This document shows positions 56,747 through 59,239 of a stretch of DNA of 59,239 nucleotides, piece by piece. The notes beneath the pieces were generated by a model that was not told the origin of the DNA, searched no databases, and was given only the letters and a program-made list of their open reading frames with translations. The stretch's first letter is position 1. Every line of letters begins with the position of its first letter. A program made the translations under genes and the position numbers. The DNA comes from Candidatus Aceula lacicola (lineage in GTDB: Bacteria; Omnitrophota; Gorgyraeia; Zapsychrales; Aceulaceae). The DNA lies in NCBI GenBank assembly GCA_030765785.1, contig JAVCCC010000021.1:1-59239 (forward strand), given 5' to 3'.

Positions 56747-57564
56747 TACTTAACAACAACCTTGTCGTTAACTTTTAATTTGCTTGCTAATAAAGGAGGC
56801 AGAATATCAACAACGGACATTGTTGCCTGGACACGCGTTACCCTTGCTTCCCCCAGCAAAGATTTTCCTCGATATATTTCAACAACAGCGTCATCCTGAA
56901 GATTACTTGTTTGACCTAAATTAATAATAACAAAATTATTTTCATTATTTACTTTTAAAATTTGACCTTCAATAACTTGCGGAAGCTCGTCGATAACCTC
57001 TTTTCTTGTTGCAACAGATTCTGCCACATCACCAGGCGTAATGACAATCTTATCAAGCTCGACCTTAGTTTGCTCCGTGCCTTCTTCCAGAGACTTAATT
57101 CTTTCTTCTCTTTCTTTTAACTTTTCCGTAAGTTCTTTTCTTAAATCTTTTGATGCTGATAATTCCTGATCCAATAGAGACGTCTTCTCTCTTAAAGCAA
57201 TTGCTTCTTCCTGAAATTGATTCTTTTCTTCCGACAAGGAATCAACATCAGTCTTTAAAACCAAATTCTCTTTTTTAATTTCCTCTTTTAATGCTTTTTC
57301 CAGATCAACATCATCTAAAAGACCGTTAATCTTCTCATCTGCTTCTTTGAGTCGTTCCTCGAACAAAGTATTTTTTGCAACAGACACTTCTAGCTGCTCA
57401 GACATCTTTGCCCCTTCTTGTTCCGAAGTTTCAAGTTTTGCTTGAGTATCTTTGCGCATCTCACGTTCTTTTTGAAAGAAAAATATTGAAATGGCTGTTA
57501 AAGACAAAAGCAAAATTGAAAAAACGACAAGGAAAATTGTTGATGTTTTTCCCACTTTATTCAT
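56746..57564 (-). CDS. Membrane-anchored coiled-coil protein with C-terminal beta domain, unknown function
   Basis: 272 aa. I do not recognise a family. One transmembrane helix at about residues 9-30 ('TIFLVVFSILLLSLTAISIFFF'), then a continuous coiled coil from about 38 to 180 rich in Glu, Lys and Leu. A compact C-terminal domain follows (about 195-272: 'IEGQILKVNNENNFVIINLGQTSNLQDDAVVEIYRG' and 'ARVTRVQATMSVVDILPPL'), predicted as a small beta barrel. It is translationally linked to aroA and followed by the mre operon. Predicted topology is cytoplasmic N-terminus with the rest in the periplasm. Confidence 0.8.
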   Translation of the reverse strand: MNKVGKTSTIFLVVFSILLLSLTAISIFFFQKEREMRKDTQAKLETSEQEGAKMSEQLEVSVAKNTLFEERLKEADEKINGLLDDVDLEKALKEEIKKENLVLKTDVDSLSEEKNQFQEEAIALREKTSLLDQELSASKDLRKELTEKLKEREERIKSLEEGTEQTKVELDKIVITPGDVAESVATRKEVIDELPQVIEGQILKVNNENNFVIINLGQTSNLQDDAVVEIYRGKSLLGEARVTRVQATMSVVDILPPLLASKLKVNDKVVVK

Positions 57565-57610
57565 ATCTATTTCTCCTAAATCTTATAAATAACTTATTGA
57601 TATTAATATT

Positions 57611-57638
57611 ATTATAAAAGAAAGACTTAATAAGTAAA
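57611..57638 (-). promoter_or_regulatory. Candidate promoter of the coiled-coil/aroA unit
   Basis: -35 TTTACT (57633-57638, 4 of 6) and -10 TATAAT (57611-57616, perfect), with a 16-nt spacer, in the 99-nt gap after the pseudouridine synthase. The start near 57604 leaves a leader of about 40 nt with an AGGAG site before the ATG. Confidence 0.5.
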
Positions 57639-57663
57639 GCAGATTTGAAAAAAAACTAATTCT

Positions 57664-58557
57664 CTAAAAATCTCCTTTTAAAAACTCCTCCGGAATAGGT
57701 GAAGAAAATCCAATCCATTTTAGCTTAACAGGGTGCTTAAATGCAATCGATCGCGCATGCAATGCCAATCTTGAAAAACTATTTTTCTTACCATACTTAT
57801 CATCTCCTAAAACAGGATGTCCCAAATGTGCCATATGAACACGCAACTGATGGGTGCGCCCTGTTTTAGGTGTGAGATCAACAAGCGTCGTCGATTTAAA
57901 TCGTTTTAAAACCCTATAAATTGTCTTCGCAGATTTTGCATTTAGTCCAAGGACAGCTCTTTTTTCTCTAGACTGAGGATGCCTCCCAAGAGGAACATCA
58001 ACCATTCCTTCATCAAATTCAACTAAATTCTCAACCAAAGCAACATATTGTTTTTTCACAATACGTTTTTCGAATTGCCTTGCCAAACGAACATGTGTTT
58101 TATTGTTCTTCGCAACAACAATCAGTCCCGATGTTTCTTTATCTAAACGATGCACAATGCCTGGACGCAAAGCATCATCAGCGCTCGACAACTGCTGGTA
58201 GCGGTACAAAAGAGCATTGACAAGTGTTCCCCTATGACACCCTGGCGCAGGATGCACAACCATGCCGGTTGGCTTATTGACAACAACAATATCTTCATCT
58301 TCATAAAAAATATCAAGTGCAATATTTTCTGGTGTTGCGCGCAATGCTCCAGGAAGCTCAGATTTGACTTCTATCGTATCGCCCATTTGAATTTTATGAT
58401 GAGCTTTAACAATCTTCTGGTTAACAAGAACTAAATCTTGATCAATCAGATGCTTTGCAAAACTTCGAGATGGGCACTCAGGAAGACTTGACGCCAAAAA
58501 AATATCTAAACGCTCATTGACGCGATCTTCACCGACGATTAAGGTATGTATATCCAT
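57664..58557 (-). CDS. rluD: RluA-family 23S rRNA pseudouridine synthase (RluD-like)
   Basis: 297 aa. Isomerises uridines in 23S rRNA. The N-terminal S4 domain (about 13-75, 'ERLDIFLASSLPECPSRSFAKHLID') precedes the catalytic domain with 'PGIVHRLDKETSGLIVVAKN' and its nucleophile Asp139. 'YVALVENLVEFDEGMVDVPLGRHP', 'KTGRTHQLRVHMAHLGHPVLGDDKYG' follow. The S4-plus-catalytic layout matches RluD, but RluA family members differ in target, so the rRNA site is not certain. The start overlaps lgt by 29 nt. Confidence 0.9.
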   Translation of the reverse strand: MDIHTLIVGEDRVNERLDIFLASSLPECPSRSFAKHLIDQDLVLVNQKIVKAHHKIQMGDTIEVKSELPGALRATPENIALDIFYEDEDIVVVNKPTGMVVHPAPGCHRGTLVNALLYRYQQLSSADDALRPGIVHRLDKETSGLIVVAKNNKTHVRLARQFEKRIVKKQYVALVENLVEFDEGMVDVPLGRHPQSREKRAVLGLNAKSAKTIYRVLKRFKSTTLVDLTPKTGRTHQLRVHMAHLGHPVLGDDKYGKKNSFSRLALHARSIAFKHPVKLKWIGFSSPIPEEFLKGDF

Positions 58558-59239
58558 AAATGGCTGATAAAAAAATACAAATATTAATAATTTGAAAAAA
58601 TCCTAAATTTAAAAAAATAGGATCATAATCCGCGCGTACGAATTGGATAAGGAACCTTTGAACTGAAGATAAAACAAAATAAGAAATAAAAATTGTTCCT
58701 AAGGCAATATTCTTTTTTTGAGAATATTTAAGAATAAAGAATATCGCAAGAAGACTCGCAAACGAATATAACTGCGTTGGGTGTAAGGTCGCAGCATGAA
58801 CAGGAAAAAAAATTCCCCATGCTACTTCTTTCCCATAACAACATCCATTTAAAAAACATCCCAATCGCCCAATGGCTTGGCCTAAGGCAATATAAGGTGC
58901 AATTAAATCCACGGTTTGCAAAAAAGGCATTTTCTTTTTTTTAATAAAAACAAACCCTGCCATCGATCCTAAGATCAATCCACCCTGCCACGCCAATCCT
59001 CCCTGATAAATCATAATGATTTCTAAGGGATTCTCAAGAAAATAGGACATATTTAAAAAAACAAAAAATATCCGACTTCCTAAAATACCAAAAATGGTAA
59101 CCCAAAAAACAAAATCAAAAATAAAATCTGGATTTATTCCTTTCTTCTTTGCCTCTTTTTGCAGCAAAAAAGAACAAACAACAATCGCAAGAGCCAACAT
59201 CACTCCATACGAATAAATTGTTAAAGGCCCTATTTTGAA
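58529..59239 (-). CDS. lgt: Prolipoprotein diacylglyceryl transferase, 5' end cut by window edge
   Basis: Open to the right edge: 12 codons (FKIGPLTIYSYG) precede the first possible start inside the window, and they match the conserved Lgt N-terminus, so the true start lies outside. The visible part is about 236 aa. Transfers diacylglycerol to the lipobox cysteine of prelipoproteins in the inner membrane. It shows several transmembrane helices, 'GGLAWQGGLILG', the signature 'GQAIGRLGCFLNGCCYG' (active-site Arg and Asn region) and 'HPTQLY'. It overlaps the pseudouridine synthase by 29 nt. Confidence 0.93.
   Translation of the reverse strand, partial: FKIGPLTIYSYGVMLALAIVVCSFLLQKEAKKKGINPDFIFDFVFWVTIFGILGSRIFFVFLNMSYFLENPLEIIMIYQGGLAWQGGLILGSMAGFVFIKKKKMPFLQTVDLIAPYIALGQAIGRLGCFLNGCCYGKEVAWGIFFPVHAATLHPTQLYSFASLLAIFFILKYSQKKNIALGTIFISYFVLSSVQRFLIQFVRADYDPIFLNLGFFQIINICIFLSAIYGYTYLNRR

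Noticed and set aside
57640-57663. T8 run after the pseudouridine synthase as a terminator
   Set aside because: No adequate stem lies directly upstream on the minus strand.

Overview
The window is 59 kb of AT-rich bacterial DNA in which every gene I can support lies on the minus strand, so transcription runs from high to low coordinates. Genes are tightly packed. Many overlap by 1 nt (TAATG) or 4 nt (ATGA), and the longest gap between genes is about 250 bp. The gene content points to a diderm, rod-shaped, type IV-piliated bacterium from a little-studied lineage: a PilMNOPQ secretin system, Lgt, and an MreBCD-PBP2-RodA wall-elongation machine. The short pilins with a 'GFTLVEIM' leader, a C-x10-C loop and no close match to the well-known PilA families, together with the gene order, fit Candidatus Omnitrophota (PVC-related) best. 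That assignment is inference and was not tested by a search.

Region 1 (1-27.9 kb) is one uninterrupted translation and transcription supercluster. In transcription order it reads tRNA-Thr, rpmG, tRNA-Trp, secE, nusG, rplKAJL, rpoBC, rpsLG, fusA, tuf, then the S10, spc and alpha blocks (rpsJ to rpsK and the start of rpsD), including secY, adk, map and infA. A consensus-like promoter (TTGACA-17-TATACT) sits just before tRNA-Thr, and I see no convincing terminator in the following 27.8 kb. Peculiarities include no rpmD (L30) between rpsE and rplO, a 59-nt rpoC/rpsL overlap, and long charged N-terminal tails on S5 and L7/L12. Zinc-ribbon forms of S4, S14, L24, L33, L36 and adenylate kinase are also present.

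Region 2 (27.9-42.6 kb) holds tyrS and rpsA, separated by a terminator-like hairpin, with rpsA driven by its own TTGACA-17-GATAAT promoter. Upstream is a long operon-like string, pilM-N-O-P-Q, rng, rplU, obgE, proB, proA, nadD, a phosphohexomutase and plsC. It joins pilus assembly to ribosome maturation, proline synthesis, NAD synthesis and lipid synthesis. pilM is broken by a one-base deletion in an A-tract. rpmA (L27) is missing from its usual place between rplU and obgE.

Region 3 (42.6-50.2 kb) holds two short type IV pilin genes with separate promoters, and a near-perfect intrinsic terminator after the major one. The major pilin mRNA has a leader of about 130 nt containing a duplicated element and mutually exclusive hairpins next to the ribosome binding site. 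Upstream lie a periplasmic coiled-coil protein, pilC, two complete PilB/GspE ATPases and a stand-alone MshEN-type domain protein.

Region 4 (50.2-59.2 kb) holds mreB-mreC-mreD-mrdA-rodA under its own promoter inside the end of aroA. It is preceded by aroA, a membrane-anchored coiled-coil protein of unknown role, an RluA-family pseudouridine synthase, and lgt, which runs off the right edge.
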